This document shows, in pieces, positions 24,573 through 25,583 of a stretch of DNA of 25,583 nt. The translations under genes were made by a program, and so were the position numbers. Source of the stretch: Allocoprobacillus merdigallinarum (lineage in GTDB: Bacteria; Bacillota_I; Bacilli_A; Erysipelotrichales; Coprobacillaceae). The notes under the pieces are model-generated. The model was not told where the DNA came from. It ran no database searches and saw only the letters and a program-made list of their open reading frames with translations. Numbering within the stretch: position 1 is the first letter of the stretch; every line of letters begins with the position of its first letter. The stretch spans positions 1 through 25,583 of the forward strand of contig DWZO01000088.1 in the NCBI GenBank assembly GCA_019117525.1, read 5' to 3'.

Positions 24573-24595
24573 AATATGAAAATATAGCTTTTCAT
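24565..24595. promoter_or_regulatory. Nested palindromes, candidate shared operator of ptsI and nagB
   Basis: Two overlapping inverted repeats share an arm. ATTTTCA/TGAAAAT (24565-24571 and 24577-24583, five bases between) covers the candidate ptsI -35. ATGAAAA/TTTTCAT (24576-24582 and 24589-24595, six between) covers the candidate nagB -35. No T-run follows, so these are not terminators. The bound factor is unknown. Confidence 0.45.
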
Positions 24596-24617
24596 TTCAC
24601 TATGCTTGTTATATAAT
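24589..24617 (+). promoter_or_regulatory. Candidate nagB promoter
   Basis: TTTTCA (24589-24594) and a perfect TATAAT (24612-24617) are 17 bases apart. The start would lie about 20 bases before the nagB start codon, leaving room for the AGGAGGG ribosome site at 24631-24637. Confidence 0.6.
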
Positions 24618-24643
24618 AAAAGTATATTATAGGAGGGACAAAG

Positions 24644-25378
24644 ATGGAAGTCATTATTGTAAAAGATTATGAAGAAGCAAGTCAAAAAGCTTGTGAAATT
24701 ATGTTGAATGTTGTTAAAAGCAATCCAACTGCTAATTTAGGTTTAGCTACGGGATCTACACCTATTAGACTTTATGAATTGATGAGAGAAGATCACAAGA
24801 AAAATGGAACTTCATACAAAGATATTAAATCATTTAATCTTGATGAATATTTTGGTTTAGATCAATCTCATCCTCAAAGTTATCATTATTTTATGTGTCA
24901 TAACTTATTTAATGAATTAGATATTGATATGAATAATGTTCATGTTCCAAAAGGAAATGGCAATATTGATGAAGAATGTAAAGCATATAACCAATTATTA
25001 GAAGACAATCCTATTGATATTCAATTATTAGGAATTGGTTCTAATGGACATATTGGTTTCAATGAACCAGGAACACCTTTTGATTCAGTTACTCACAAGG
25101 TTGATTTAAAACAATCTACAATTGAAGACAATGCACGTTTATTCTTTAATGGTAAAATTGAAGATGTACCTACTCAAGCAGTAAGTATGGGGATTGCAAA
25201 TATTATGAAAGCTAAAAAAGTGCTTCTTATTGCTTCTGGTGAAGGAAAAGCAAAAGCTATTCAAGCTACAGTTGAAGGACCAAAAACAACAGATGTACCT
25301 GCAAGTGCTTTACAAGATCATCCTGATTGTATTTTAGTTGTTGATGAAGCAGCTGCAAGTTTATTAAAAAATAAATAA
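24644..25378 (+). CDS. nagB: Glucosamine-6-phosphate deaminase
   Basis: A 244-residue enzyme that converts glucosamine 6-phosphate to fructose 6-phosphate and ammonia, the last step in use of amino sugars. The phosphate-binding motif GLATGSTPIRLYELM (residues 33-47), SFNLDEYFGL with the general-base Asp67, SYHYFMCHNLF, and LLGIGSNGHIGFNEPGTPF with His136 and Glu141 are all present. The length is that of the short Gram-positive form (about 240), which lacks the C-terminal part of the allosteric E. coli enzyme. A very strong AGGAGGG precedes the ATG. Divergence from ptsI fits a role in sugars entering through the PTS; nagA is not in the window. The gene ends in its own terminator. Confidence 0.97.
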   Translation: MEVIIVKDYEEASQKACEIMLNVVKSNPTANLGLATGSTPIRLYELMREDHKKNGTSYKDIKSFNLDEYFGLDQSHPQSYHYFMCHNLFNELDIDMNNVHVPKGNGNIDEECKAYNQLLEDNPIDIQLLGIGSNGHIGFNEPGTPFDSVTHKVDLKQSTIEDNARLFFNGKIEDVPTQAVSMGIANIMKAKKVLLIASGEGKAKAIQATVEGPKTTDVPASALQDHPDCILVVDEAAASLLKNK

Positions 25379-25383
25379 AAGAT

Positions 25384-25411
25384 AAAAACTCCAATCTTGG
25401 AGTTTTTTTGT
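25384..25411 (+). terminator. Intrinsic terminator of nagB
   Basis: AAAAACTCCA and TGGAGTTTTT (25384-25393 and 25398-25407) form a ten-base stem with a four-base loop, followed by more T residues. It begins six bases after the nagB stop codon. Confidence 0.9.
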
Positions 25412-25455
25412 TGCACTTGTTATGATGAATTATCTGTCAAAAAAGGAATGAGAAT

Positions 25456-25487
25456 AAAAAAAGAAAGGGAATAGAATGACTATTCCC
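25456..25487 (-). terminator. Terminator of the rRNA operon
   Basis: GGGAATAG and CTATTCCC (25467-25474 and 25480-25487, five-base loop) form an eight-base stem followed on the minus strand by TTTC and a run of seven T. It lies just beyond the 5S rRNA 3' end. Confidence 0.85.
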
Positions 25488-25490
25488 TCA

Positions 25491-25583
25491 CATGGACTGG
25501 CAGCGTGCTATTTTCGCAGTTGCCTACTATCTTCGCCGCTGTGATGCTTAACTTCTGTGTTCGGCATGGGTACAGGTGTTTCC
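25491..25583 (-). rRNA. rrf: 5S ribosomal RNA, 3' part (cut by window edge)
   Basis: Read on the minus strand the segment contains the 5S hallmarks CCCATGCCGAACACAGAAGT, then TAAGC, GGCGAAGATAGTAGGCAACT, and a closing GCACGCTGCCAG. Some 20-25 bases of the 5' end are outside the window. The exact mature 3' end is an estimate. A terminator follows, so 5S is the last gene of an rRNA operon that continues to the right. Confidence 0.95.

Noticed and set aside
24576..24595. CcpA catabolite-repression site (cre) between ptsI and nagB
   Set aside because: The palindrome arms are alike in sequence, but the 20-base length and missing central CG do not fit the 14-base cre consensus. Kept only as an operator of unknown factor.
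1..25583. CRISPR array, insertion sequence, prophage or toxin-antitoxin pair
   Set aside because: No spaced direct repeats, transposase, integrase, phage genes or small paired genes were seen. The only clear repeats are the dockerin halves and the two similar tRNAs.

Overview
The window looks like chromosomal DNA of a low-GC, anaerobic, endospore-forming Firmicute. The gut Erysipelotrichia (Coprobacillaceae-like) are my best guess; this is an inference from gene content and style, not a database match. The support is AT-rich DNA with AGGAGG-type ribosome sites, a spoIIGA-sigE-sigG-ylmC-sepF sporulation/division cluster, pyruvate:ferredoxin oxidoreductase as pyruvate-oxidising enzyme, a pyrophosphate-type phosphofructokinase, and a PTS with a glucosamine-6-phosphate deaminase. 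Coding density is high: no stretch above 300 bases lacks a gene, and the longest gaps hold two tRNAs or divergent promoters.

Layout, left to right. (1) Positions 1-2661, all minus: spoIIGA, sigE, sigG, ylmC and the first codons of sepF, in the same order as in Bacillus subtilis but without ylmD/ylmE between ylmC and sepF. SpoIIGA processes pro-SigE (mother cell); SigG is the late forespore factor. The promoter ahead of spoIIGA has perfect -35 and -10 hexamers 21 bases apart, echoing the abnormally long spacer of the B. subtilis Spo0A-activated spoIIG promoter. (2) 2754-7692: PFOR (minus) and a PPi-type phosphofructokinase (plus), divergent; fermentative glycolysis and pyruvate oxidation. (3) 7776-11802, minus: a translationally coupled MoxR ATPase / DUF58 / membrane transglutaminase operon. 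(4) 11881-14611, minus: two tRNA-Leu genes (anticodons GAG and CAG) with a strong promoter, then tex and an ArsC/Spx-like thiol protein. (5) 14674-16566: dipeptidase PepV (minus) and a Nudix hydrolase (plus). (6) 16582-19846, minus: a two-gene surface operon, a secreted glucosaminidase-like protein ending in a type-I dockerin, followed by a membrane-anchored multidomain beta-sandwich protein. (7) 19981-22726: metA and dgt (minus), msrC (plus). (8) 22765-25378: ptsI (minus) and nagB (plus), divergent around nested palindromes that touch both candidate -35 boxes. (9) 25491-25583: the 3' part of a 5S rRNA on the minus strand with its terminator, so an rRNA operon extends beyond the right edge.

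Most of the window is housekeeping. The items that most deserve a second look are the dockerin/surface-anchor pair, the long-spacer spoIIG promoter, the palindromes shared by ptsI and nagB, and the short SpoIIGA with an altered aspartic-protease motif. I saw no insertion sequence, prophage, CRISPR array or clear sign of recent transfer.
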